A DNA stretch of 64,000 nt, from the NCBI GenBank assembly GCA_963170055.1, contig CAUJGJ010000188.1:3410571-3474570 (forward strand), given 5' to 3'. The stretch's first letter is position 1. Every line of letters begins with the position of its first letter. The notes beneath the pieces were generated by a model that was given only the letters and a program-made list of their open reading frames with translations, had not been told where the DNA came from and ran no database searches. The stretch is from Halisarca cf. caerulea. Its lineage: Eukaryota > Porifera > Demospongiae > Chondrillida > Halisarcidae. Made by a program: the position numbers and the translations under genes. Below, in pieces: positions 42,976-52,868 of this stretch.

Positions 42976-43005
42976 GCTTCGTTTTCGTTCGACGAAAAGT
43001 GAAGC
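42976..43005. promoter_or_regulatory. 30-bp palindrome upstream of P11
   Basis: Core cgttttcgttcgacgaaaa with gcttc and gaagc ends; near-perfect dyad about a central TCG. Same sequence upstream of P12 and P15 at matching distance (40 bases before ATG). Could bind a dimeric factor or form a 5' UTR hairpin. Confidence 0.5.
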
Positions 43006-43117
43006 AAGACGTTATATATACAGTGTATACCAACTAGATCTGAGATCATAAAGCGGAGAGAATACGAGAAGGCTGATGCCACGGCCGCAAATAAAATGGC
43101 GTATGCGGGTGACGTAC

Positions 43118-43244
43118 TAGTCTCGCGTCGCACAGACCCTATTCTCGCCTCCATTTTTTTATTATGACGTCACACGGTCGCCGACCGTGTGACGTCATAA
43201 TAAAAAAATGGAGGCGAGAATAGGGTCTGTGCGACGCGAGACTA
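43118..43244. mobile_element. 127-bp near-perfect palindrome, Mutator-like mini-element with 9-bp target duplication
   Basis: Two 63-base arms are perfectly complementary around a single central base; ends TAGTCTCGCGTCGC and GCGACGCGAGACTA. Flanked by GTGACGTAC at 43109-43117 and 43245-43253. The P15 upstream has one uninterrupted gggtgacgtacgagg (62110-62124), which is the empty site. Perfect arms suggest a recent insertion. Same family as 36819-36993 and, by ends and duplication size, 31119 and 38406. Confidence 0.85.
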
Positions 43245-44445
43245 GTGACGTACGAGGGAAATAGCGGCACTATTATTAGTTGAGTAGGTACCAAGCGGTA
43301 CTGTACTCTTGGGGCTCTGTTCAAAATTCCCTGATGTTAAAACAGTCCGCGCACGCTGCCATCAATATGTTCTTTTCATTCTGCATAGTGCTTTACAGCA
43401 CTAGTTGACAATATGTTTATGTTGTTTTCTCTCTCTGGCCCTGCCAGAGCCTTAAAGTTCTGAAAAACCAGCGGTTTCCTGACAAAGCGTTTTCAGTTCA
43501 TTTTTCAAGAAACTCTGTGTCCAGGGTCTATAAACCCCATGTATGACTTCTATTGTTGCTGCATGCTGTGATTCGTAAATTCTGGCAATAATAAGGTATT
43601 TCCCTCTCTCTCTCTCTCTGGTTTTATAAGCAACTGATCACAACACATGTCCATCAGTATTGAATACCCCATCAAACTACACTTGCATGATGCATATAAA
43701 CTACAAAAAGCACAACAAGAGCTACATACGTAGTACTATGCATACGTCCACTTGAACCGTTTTGTTGAAGTGTGACCCCTTTGCAGAGGCACACATTAGG
43801 GAGGTTTCATTGTACAGTTTAATATACACACACTCGGAAACCACACACACTTATGTGCAACAACAGGATGCTAAGGACCACACAAACATCATATTATTAC
43901 TGTGTTGCCAAAAAGTTGGAATTACTACTGTTTCAAATTCTGGTTAATATGGACAATTTGGGATTTGTTAGCATACTTCAAAACTACAGTGACTGCACCT
44001 GGTGAGATGGGCGGATTAGAGAGAATGTCGGATTATCGAGGTGCCAGATTACAGAGGTTTCACTGTGCCATAGAACTCAATATGTAATAGGCAGTGTAGG
44101 AAGGGTTCCTCGGATCCACTCATAGCTACTCCTACGCATACTATACGCATACTATACGTATACTATACGTATAGTACATGTATAATAAAATAAGTCTAAT
44201 ACATTATCGTATAATACAGTATATAAGATTGACTAGTTGCCATGGGAACACTCAACAACAGCAAAGCATACCTCACACAATCATAAACACAGTGAAGGGA
44301 ACCTTCAGTGGAAGACCAAACTATGAATGTCATTACTGAGGAGCATAACAACTTTACACTACATGGTTAGGTGGACCCTGTTATTATACCTACAGATATA
44401 CAATGAACATGTGGTATATAAGCATTGGGCAAATACATCTAGCAG

Positions 44446-44447
<2 letters not shown>

Positions 44448-44493
<46 letters not shown>
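44448..44493. repeat. (CA)n microsatellite
   Basis: About 23 CA units after agcagaa, at the same place as the run at 28456. Confidence 0.95.
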
Positions 44494-44496
<3 letters not shown>

Positions 44497-45207
44497 TTAA
44501 CAAGTGGCTAAACTGAAAAAGATGGGTGCATGCATTAGAATTTACAGGTCAACGTAAAACCTCTAAATTACAAGCCCCAATACTACACATGCAAGACATG
44601 GGACACATGTACACATGCAACAACACATTTCTCATGACCTCGTATATGTAGTGTAAGTATACACTTCTTGCTATACAAACAGCCTATGAGCGAGTGAACA
44701 AAGTGCCCAAGCCAGCAAGGAGGATGGAAGCACCATACAATGATCAATCGCAAGTGGATAATGAAAAGGCGTAGATCTCGGCTTCTGAACACCAGCTAGT
44801 GGGCTACAACAACATCCTTCTTGGACTCATATTGTATGCATACTGTAGGTACAGCTGGTGTGGTTGTGATGCAATGCACATATACGCATGTCCAATACCG
44901 TCAATACACACTGTCACACTGTGACACTCAAAACCATACACAAACGCCGGAACAACTGCATGCAGCTGGACTACATTCTGTATGGCCTTTCAAATTATCT
45001 GAGCAGATATACACAGTGCATTCTCACAACATCAGAAGTAACTGTATTTCCAACTTGCAATACATTACGTACTTCAATGACACATTACACTTGTGTAGTT
45101 CAATCAGCTAGTGAACGGATGTCAACTGTATGTTACTTAACATACATATACTACCTAAGAACCATACTACCGTAGCCATGTACACTGGTGTATACTAAAA
45201 ACACAAG

Positions 45208-46824
45208 TTATGTAGACCATTCAACTTCATGTAAGGGAGGATCCTCTTCTTGAACATGTTGTTCCTGAATCAGTGGTTCCTGTTCGCCATCTTCCCTTGA
45301 ACAGCAGCTTTTAAGACTGGAGACACATCTTTGGCAGCAAACACGTTTGGAAAGGATCTTGTAACAGCAAAATACAAAGACAAGGAAACCAGGAAAGGCC
45401 AAGAGAATGGTAGAAATCCCACCAATTATTATTACAATTACTTGGGAATCCTGACCCCTGGAATTCACTGCAGCAGTGGGCCCACTTGGCAAATAGCTAC
45501 TGCCAATAGACATGAGGGATAGATAAACAAGATACAAAGTCTCAAGATAATTGTGTTTTGGATTCTTGAAAGGCTGAAATAGACTGTGAATTGCTAGGAT
45601 TACTACAAAGAAGAAAGGGAGAACATCTGGTTGATTAAGATACACTGTCCACAGGATCATGAGGTAGAGGAGGTGCACTCCAGCGAACCACCTCATCTTG
45701 TCCTTGTACACTCCTTGAAACACATCAAACACTGGATCTAGTTTGGGAAAGCGAGGGAGAGATCTCCCTGTCAACTTCTTGAAGAGAGTAGGGATGGACG
45801 GATAGTAGATGAGGGAGAGGGGGAGGACCAGGAGGAGGACCAGAACCACGACTGAAGGAATCAAATGCTGAAGGTAAATATTTCTGAGAGCAATAGACTG
45901 TGGTACATCACAAGGAAATGGCTCACTACCTTGAAAAGTGACATAGTAACAGCATGTGTCATCAGAAGCAAAGAATTCAAAATAAGTACTTGTTTTAATG
46001 ATATATGTCACAGATATGACCACCAAATCACCATAGCTGAGGACAATGATGGAACAGATGGCGTGAATGAATGTACTACCAATGTGTTTCTCTCTGAAGT
46101 TCCTCACTGCTCTCCTTACCTTAGCCCAGGGAAGACGACACTTCTGAAGGGGACACCAGGTACACTTGACCAGGACAGGTATAAGAAAAATGACAAATAC
46201 TACAATGATATGTTTACAATACTCCAGAATAAATAACTGAAAATTATATATAGTAAACAAATTCTGCATCACCAAAACAGCTGTAAAGGATCCATATCCA
46301 GAGACCAAAGGTGCACACTGGTAGAAGAAGACACAAGCGTGATTAGGTCCAGAAGCAGCATTGATGTTGAAGAAGATTATGATGGGAAGAAAAAGGAGTA
46401 CTAGACCAATACCAACCCATACTAGATATTTGTATCTGGCCGGATACAAAGAGTCCAAATATGGTCCATAACAAAAACATTTTTGCAGTAACTGTTGAGA
46501 ACCACATTGCATATGGCAGACAGATTAATTAAGGAAAGTTGGACCATAGCTTAGAACATTAAGATTATCGAATGGTAGACCACTATCAAAGGCAGAACAT
46601 TCCATCTGTGACTGTGGTTCACATGTATAGTTTGTGTCCCAACTGTTACACTCTTCCATGTCACTGAAAGTCTCATCACAAGTCGTCACATTGTAGAAGG
46701 CAGAAACTTCATCCCAGCTGTAGGGGCTGGAAGTGAAATTACAGACCAATCCTCCATGGGAGTTCTGTCCACTGGAAAGGCTGACTGCCACCGATACAAG
46801 ATACAATGTGCCTAACAGGAACAT
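45208..46824 (-). pseudogene. P12: B-type copy with one in-frame stop in the ectodomain
   Basis: From ATG at 46824 the frame is that of P11 (signal peptide, CNFTSSPYSWDEVSA, NVTTCDE, YTCEPQSQMEC). Codon 100 (46525-46527) is TAA where P11 has TAT for Tyr; the same frame then continues without further damage to PLHEVEWST. Total 538 codons plus stop. A Cys found in P11 (SASCNVTTC) is also replaced by Tyr (SAFYNVTTC), so one expected disulfide is lost. A single substitution could be a null allele, an error in the assembly, or a young pseudogene. An internal ATG (46512) would give 434 residues but no signal peptide. Confidence 0.8.
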
Positions 46825-47441
46825 CACTTCTACAGCAATGAATAAACAAAGGTTATCTATCAGCGCTTCGTTTTCGTTCGACGAAAAGTGAAGCAAGACG
46901 GTATTATACAGTGTATACCAACTAGATCTGAGATCATAAAGCGGAGAGAATACGGGAAAGGCTGATGCCACGGCCGGAAATAAAATGGCGTATGCGGGGA
47001 AATAGCGGTACTAGTAATAAGTTGAGTAGGTACCAAGCGGTACTGTACTCTTGGGGCTCTGTTCAAAATTCCCTGCTGTTAAAACAGTCCGCGCACGCTG
47101 CCATCAATAGTTCTTTTCATTCTGCATAGTGTTTTACAGCTGGCAGGGCCAGAGGGACTTAAAGTTCTGAAAAACAAGCGGTTTCCTTACGAACCGTTTT
47201 CAGTTCATTATGTAAGGGGTCTATAAACCCCATGTATGACTTCTATTGTTGCCGCATGCTGTGATTCGTAAATTTTGGCAATAATAAGGTATTTCCCACT
47301 CTCTCTGGTTTTATAAGCAATTGATCACAACACATGTCCAACAGTATTGAACACCCCATCAAACTACACTTGTATGATGCATATAACCTACAAAAAGCAC
47401 AACAAGAGCTACATATGAACTATGCATGCGTCCACTTCAGT
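46825..47441. other. Spacer P12-P13
   Basis: The B-type upstream (palindrome, gatctgagatcataaagcgg, gtaccaagcggtactgtact) runs directly into the C-type 3' flank (aacactacaaaaagcacaac-like words). It lacks both the 43118 element and its target duplication site, which is deleted here (gcggggaaatagcgg). No gene. Confidence 0.6.
46865..46894. promoter_or_regulatory. 30-bp palindrome upstream of P12
   Basis: Identical to 42976-43005; 41 bases before the P12 ATG. Confidence 0.5.
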
Positions 47442-49151
47442 CTAGGTCCACACTGACTCAGTCACAGCATGGGGTTGGTCCACTTCCTTGCTACCACCTT
47501 CTGATCGGTTTGCTGTCTCCCTGGGAGCTTGCCCACAGCAGCACACGCACCTGTTCTTACAACACCATTTGTAGAGATAGTACACAGGAAAGATCACCAC
47601 AGGCAGCAAAGACAGGATGTAAATGATGACACCAAAGATAGCAGAGAATATAAAACCTGGAGAAGACAGATAAGGTAATGAGGAAAAGAGCAGTGGGTAC
47701 AAAAGCTGTGTAGAAACTGACACGAGAACAAGATAAAGGAGCATAAGACTTTCCCAGTAATTGTGCATTGCATCCTTGAAAGGTTAAGCTATTGAGTGTG
47801 TGCCAAGAATCAACACAAAGTAGAACGGGGTAGTGAAGGCCTGCATTTGGGGGTATGTGCTGAATCCAGCATACAAAGCCCACAACATCAAACGATGGAC
47901 AAAGTATATGCCAGCAAACCATCTCATCTTCTCCTTGTACACTCCTTGAAACACATCAAACACTGGATCTAGTTTGTACGGAAAGCGAGGAAGAGATCTC
48001 CCTGTCAACTTGTGGAAGAGAGCAGGGATGGACGGATGGTAGATGAGGGAGACAGGGAGGAGCAGGAGAAAGATTAAACAAATAAATGTCCAAGAAAAAT
48101 AAACATAAGCACAAAGGGGTGGTGAACACGGTTTAACACAAGATGTTCTAAGTTGACGGCAACAAGTGGGGATTCCTTCTGATATTATAAGAAAGGTAAT
48201 GGCTACAAGGTCTCCATAGGCCAGGACAATGACAGAGCACAAACCGCGAACAACACCATTAACCTTCAATTTCTCCTCTCTGAAGTTCCTCACTGCTCTC
48301 CTCACCTTAGCCCAGGGAAGACGACACTTCTGAAGAGGACAACAGGTACACTTGAACAGCAGGATAGCCAAGACTGCAAAACCTAAAGTGATAACATGTT
48401 TTGGATATTCCAAGATGTAGTTTCGAGCAAACAGTGGGCGTGAATAGTGGATATAGGATGGAGAAACAACCAAGCTATCGTATATCTGATTTTGCAGGAC
48501 TAGAAAAGACAAAAATTTCCCAATGGGCGCAGCCAATGGGAGACATTGGTAGAAGAAGACAAAGGAGTGGTTAGGGCCCGAAGCAAGATTGCAGTTGAAG
48601 AAGATTATCAGGGGCACAAATACCAGCACAAGAATGCAACCAATGAACATCAATGGCCAGTACTTGCCAGGCAAGAACGACTTGCTGATTCCAGAATTCC
48701 CATGGCACAAACATCTATCAGCGTTGGGCACGGGCTGAGAAGCATTGCATGGAGTGTTGCATTGTGGTAGTGGTCGAGAAAGACTGCAGAAGAAGGCTTC
48801 ATCACCCTCTTGGAGGTAATACCATGGCCTATTACACTCAGTAAAATAACAAACTCTCCAGCAAAGATTGACTGGATCACTATAATAACAATAACTAGTA
48901 CTAGGACCAGTCACAGTAGACACTGTAGAGGAGCACTGAAAGTCCTTTTCTACAGTGCGAACACACGAGTCACTTCCACTCTGGTTACCATAACAAGCTG
49001 GTATATTGCAATTCACAAGAGAAAATTGAGAAGCACTTGGTGAAACAGATCCCAAAGTCGTGTCACAGCTTCCTTCAATCCTTACTCCTGTACAGATCCT
49101 GGCCATCACAGCTAACAACAGTACAATGACTACACTTCTTGAGAACGTCAT
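47442..49151 (-). pseudogene. P13: C-type copy with one in-frame stop near TM7
   Basis: ATG at 49151 gives signal peptide 1-22, then a C ectodomain to about 163 with 14 Cys (29, 48, 53, 63, 73, 88, 97, 101, 106, 122, 131, 135, 147, 149), TM1 164-185 and NLASGPNHS. Codon 456 (47784-47786) is TAA where P14 and P16 have CAA for Gln in HSIAQPFKD; the frame continues intact to VTESVWT, 569 codons in all. The loop after the basic motif is EEKLKVNGVVRGLCSVIVLA, distinct from A and B. The region after TM8 is IIYILSLLPVVIFPVYYLYK and a CCKNRCVCCCGQ cluster. Possibly a null allele; truncation would remove TM8, TM9 and the tail. Confidence 0.8.
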
Positions 49152-49231
49152 TTCTTCTTCGTTTGCATTCAACACCAAATGAGCACCGGATGTCTGTGGC
49201 CTGCATTATAAGTAACATTACCTATCACCTG

Positions 49232-50606
49232 ATGATGTCATACGTACATCAAAGGAGCTGCCAGGGCAGTAAATATGGTTACTGCCCTGGCAGGACAGCT
49301 AAGCGCCCAGTCTAGGGCAGTAAGCAATTAGCCCTCTCACGCGACCCCTATACGTATAGGGTCATATAGGGCCATTTTTTCAAGAATATTTATCTAAAGG
49401 CGTCAACAAGTGCTATCAAGAAGGTCTCGTCGTTAATGGAGTTAATAATGGCAAGGCTGATTATCGATAGATTCAAATTGAGATTTCATTCATGACAACT
49501 ACTCAAAACCTCACCTTCCGCTCTTAAATACGGCAACTCGACAGCATAAAATCCACATAACTCATGAAATAAAGTACCTATAGTTACAAACTGCCTATCA
49601 AACAAACGAGCATATTAAGAGCTTTCAAATGGTACCAATAACAAAAGAATACGTTCTGCAGTTCCTTTAAAAATATTCCAAAGCTTGAAAAAGGCTAGCG
49701 CAACTCGTATTTTTGGCCATATTTCAAAAGTACTGGTACGCATCTGTATGTACTTAGTATGAGATTGCAAGGCATTGTTTCCTGTATAAATTGATACCAA
49801 CTAAGTCATACAAAAGGTAATGTAATTCCAATGGTCATGTGGGCGCCTTTCAAATCTTTACGGCGAAAATTTATATTGGTTGGGTCTAGGCATGAGCCAA
49901 TTATGTGCACATAAATTCATGAATAATAGGTGCCTCTGTGAATCAGGAATAATTTGCAAAGAATAGGGAATATTCTCAAATTTGTAGCACAAAATGGCCG
50001 ATCAGCTCAACACGGGATGTGTTTGCTTCCCCTTCAAATGACTGTTTTATTTCACAGTGAGAAATATTCCCTTACGAATGCGTAAGACCACATACGTATG
50101 TAGTTCATGTGGCAGTGAGTATAAATAATGTGGAGCCTTCTATCTAAGTTGTCAATGACATATTATAATAATGATTCTTTACAAGTGAAAAAAGTTTACC
50201 AACAAAGTTACAGTGCATAGAGCCACCATCAAAGGAAGGTATTGCAGCTGAATAGTAGGGTGTGCATTTGAGAATAGTAGGTGGAGTTTGGACAAATACG
50301 TGATTAAATAAAATAATAGGTGGTATTTGGTGAATTTTTGGCTCATGCCTAGTCGGGTCAGGGGGTTAAGCAATATAAACTGTGAAATCGCAATCAATGA
50401 AGCATAGACCCAAGGCAAGCAGTAATTAGCAGAGCTTACTAGTCATGGTTGTTTTAACTTTTGACTGTAGTTTTTCAGAGAAGTCTCTGCCCGTCGTCAG
50501 TTAGACTTCCATTGAAGCCTGTGCAAATCAAGGCTTCGCACAGGTTTTTATAGAAATGACCAGTAAATACAATACCTCCTTTGAAGGCATATAGCAACCT
50601 ATAGAT
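49232..50606. mobile_element. About 1.37-kb paralog-specific insert upstream of P13
   Basis: P14's upstream reads taacattacttatcttaaaa followed by tcctcataatgg without break near 54640-54670. Here the same words are separated by 1.37 kb. The short tatc occurs at both edges. I see no inverted ends and no recognisable ORF, so its class is unknown; a deletion in the P14 copy is the alternative. Confidence 0.45.
49258..49293. repeat. Perfect 15-bp hairpin upstream of P13
   Basis: Arms ctgccagggcagtaa and ttactgccctggcag around atatgg, 107 bases before the P13 start. It lies in DNA present here but missing upstream of P14, so it is probably part of an insertion rather than a family promoter element. 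Confidence 0.6.
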
Positions 50607-50878
50607 ATCTCAAATCCTCATAATGGTCCACAAAATGGTCTGCATCTACGGTATGTAAAACCATCACACACAAACAGGTTTCCATTACCAAAATACATGG
50701 GTCTGCGTCTACGTACTGTTACGTACTATACATCACACACACAGAGAGATTTCCATCACTATACTTAGGTCTGCATGGTCTGTATGTACCATAGCACAGA
50801 CAGATTTCCATCACCACCGAGTCACTGAATTTCAGCTTGAGTCTATATAACTGTTAGCCGGTTGCCACTCCTTACTAC

Positions 50879-51057
50879 TACAGTGAAACCTCTCTTATCC
50901 GACACTCATGGGGCTGGAAATAATGCTGGATTAGGGGGATTCCGGATTACAGAGTGACTCTTAGCATACTTTAACATGGTTACTGCACCTCATGAGATGG
51001 TTGGATTAGAGAGAATGTTGGATTATAGAGGTGTCAGAGTACACAGGTTCCACTGCA
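50879..51057. mobile_element. CAGT-type MITE
   Basis: Starts TACAGTGAAACCTCTCTTAT and ends CACAGGTTCCACTGCA; duplicate at 54930-55093. Confidence 0.6.
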
Positions 51058-51116
51058 TGTACTGAGTACACTTGAGTACACAGCAATGTGGCAATTGTGA
51101 ACTCCATTTTCTCACA

Positions 51117-51559
51117 TACAGTGGAACTTGCTTAATAAGTACCTGGGTTAATACATACTCCTGGGTAGTAAGTACTCCTCATTCTGTCCCTGTGTATACC
51201 AACCCTGATAGCAAGTACCTGGTTTAGTACATACTCCTGGTTAGTAAGTACTCCTCATTCTGTCCCTGTGTATACCTCATGTACATAAACCAACCCTGAT
51301 AGTACGTAAGTACCTGGTTTAGTACATACTCCTGGGTAGTAAGCACTCCTCATTCTGCCCCTGTGTATACCTCATGTACATAAACCAACCCTGATAGTAA
51401 GTACCTGGTTTAGTACATACTCCTGGATAGTAAGCACTCCTCATTCTGCCCCTGTGTATACCTCATGTACATAAACCAACCCTGGCTAGTAAGTACCTCT
51501 GATAATAAGTATTGATTTTGTGTCCCCTTTGAGGTACGTGTTAAGCACGTTTCACTGTA
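51117..51559. mobile_element. CAGT-type MITE with internal tandem expansion
   Basis: Ends TACAGTGGAACTTGCTTAAT and TTAAGCACGTTTCACTGTA. Between them a unit starting aagtacctgg recurs at 51137, 51212, 51308, 51399 and 51491 (spacing 75-95), with cattctgtccctgtgtatac in each. Related unexpanded sequence, inverted, lies at 31436-31590 and 56893-57050. Confidence 0.65.
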
Positions 51560-51693
51560 TATAAATCACATATGCAAAATGTACTACAGAAAATTACAGC
51601 ATGCATATAATACGTAGCACTATCGTGTAATCTTTCTGTCATAACTGCACAAGCAACAAAAAAATGTGTGCTTGGATGGAAATACGTCAGAAA

Positions 51694-51994
51694 TACAGTG
51701 AAACCTCTATACTAAGGACACCATTGGGACCACAGTAAGCTGTCCTGTACAGTGAAACCTCTATACTAAGGACACCATTGGGACCACATTAAGCTGACCT
51801 GTACAGTGAAACCTCTATACTAAGGACAACATTGGGACCACCTTTCCTGTCCTGTTTATGGAGGTGTCCTTATTTCAGAGGTTTTATATGCACACATGTC
51901 AATGTGAGGGATGTCAAATGGGGCAGAGGAGTGATGTCTTGTTAATGGAGGAGGCTGCATTTCAGAGGTGTCCTTTAATAGAGGTTTAACTGTA
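51694..51994. mobile_element. CAGT-type MITE with triplicated left end and empty site
   Basis: The left part, tacagtgaaacctctatact with aaggacaccattgggacc, repeats three times at about 52-base spacing; the right end is AGAGGTTTAACTGTA. The sister copy at about 55965 reads gtcagaaatatacattaaca without it, consistent with insertion at TA. Confidence 0.65.
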
Positions 51995-52409
51995 TATATT
52001 AACATACGTACACCCTCACACTGTGCAACTGAAAATGTACAATACGAGTATGTACAGAAACAGGAGTACTGGCTTCCATGCAATGTACACTACACATGCA
52101 GTGCATGTTTGGGACAAGGAGTGAGGAACAAGAAAAGGAGGCCAAGGATGCCTTTCAAGACGCAGGTATTTCCATTACAACAGTGGGAAAGAAGCATCTG
52201 GGGGCTGCTTTGGGTTCTCCATCACTAGTTGAGGAATTTATGGCACACAAAGTAGAGGAATAGACTCATGAAATTTAGAGCTTGTCAACAATGGCTGGGA
52301 GCCAGCCTCAAGCAACATATGCTGCCTTTGTGTACGGGAACAAAACCAAGTGAAACTAGATCAGCAGAACCAAGCGGTACTGTACTCTTGACGGAGGTTC
52401 AGAACATAT

Positions 52410-52596
52410 TACAGTGAAACCTTTGTAATCCGACAACTCTGTAATCCGACATTCTCTCTAATCCAACCATCTTATGAAGTTCAGTCACCATAATTATTAT
52501 TATTATTAAAGTATGGTAAAAGTCGCTGTAATCAGACAAACATCCTCCTATTATCCTCAGATCCCATTGAGTGTTGGATTAGAGCGGTTTCACTTA
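52410..52596. mobile_element. CAGT-type MITE
   Basis: Starts TACAGTGAAACCTTTGTAAT and ends AGAGCGGTTTCACTTA; in inverse orientation to most of its subfamily (aatccaaccatcttatgaag inside). Confidence 0.55.
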
Positions 52597-52868
52597 TCCT
52601 GCTGTTAATACAGTCTGTGCGCACTGTCATCAAAAGTTCTTTACTCCAATATCACTACACAGGGCAATCACAAACACAGTATATATTACATACTTTTTAC
52701 TGATAGTTGACAGTACATAATATTAAAGGTATATATATACTAAGCAACTGGTCACAAAAGATATCCAACAGTATTGAACACCACATCAAACTACACTTGT
52801 ATGATGCTAGTAAACTACAAAAAGCACAACAGGAGCTACATATGAACTATACATACGTCCACTTCAGT

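Larger units (their letters stand above)
42937..45207. other. Spacer P11-P12: B promoter, mini-element, remnant C-gene flank, B-type 3' flank
   Basis: No gene supported. 42937-43754 parallels the P12 upstream (46825-47441), including the flank that in P12 leads into the stop of the C-type gene P13; here similarity ends at cgtccactt (about 43753) and no C gene follows. 43905-44065 is Penelope/MITE debris. 44200-45207 is the B-type 3' flank with a CA run and one-copy minisatellite seed. Confidence 0.6.
49152..52868. other. Spacer P13-P14: paralog-specific insert and MITE cluster
   Basis: No gene supported. 49152-49232 matches the P14 upstream. 49232-50606 is absent there (see insert). 50607-52100 resumes similarity to 54650-56090. 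MITEs at 50879, 51117, 51694 and 52410 make up much of the rest. 52365-52868 is the flank expected between a B-gene promoter and a C-gene stop, but no B gene precedes it. Confidence 0.6.

Noticed and set aside
46824..46971. N-terminal extension of the P12 frame through the palindrome
   Set aside because: It starts in promoter-like DNA shared with P11 and P15, where the equivalent frame is not conserved as protein.
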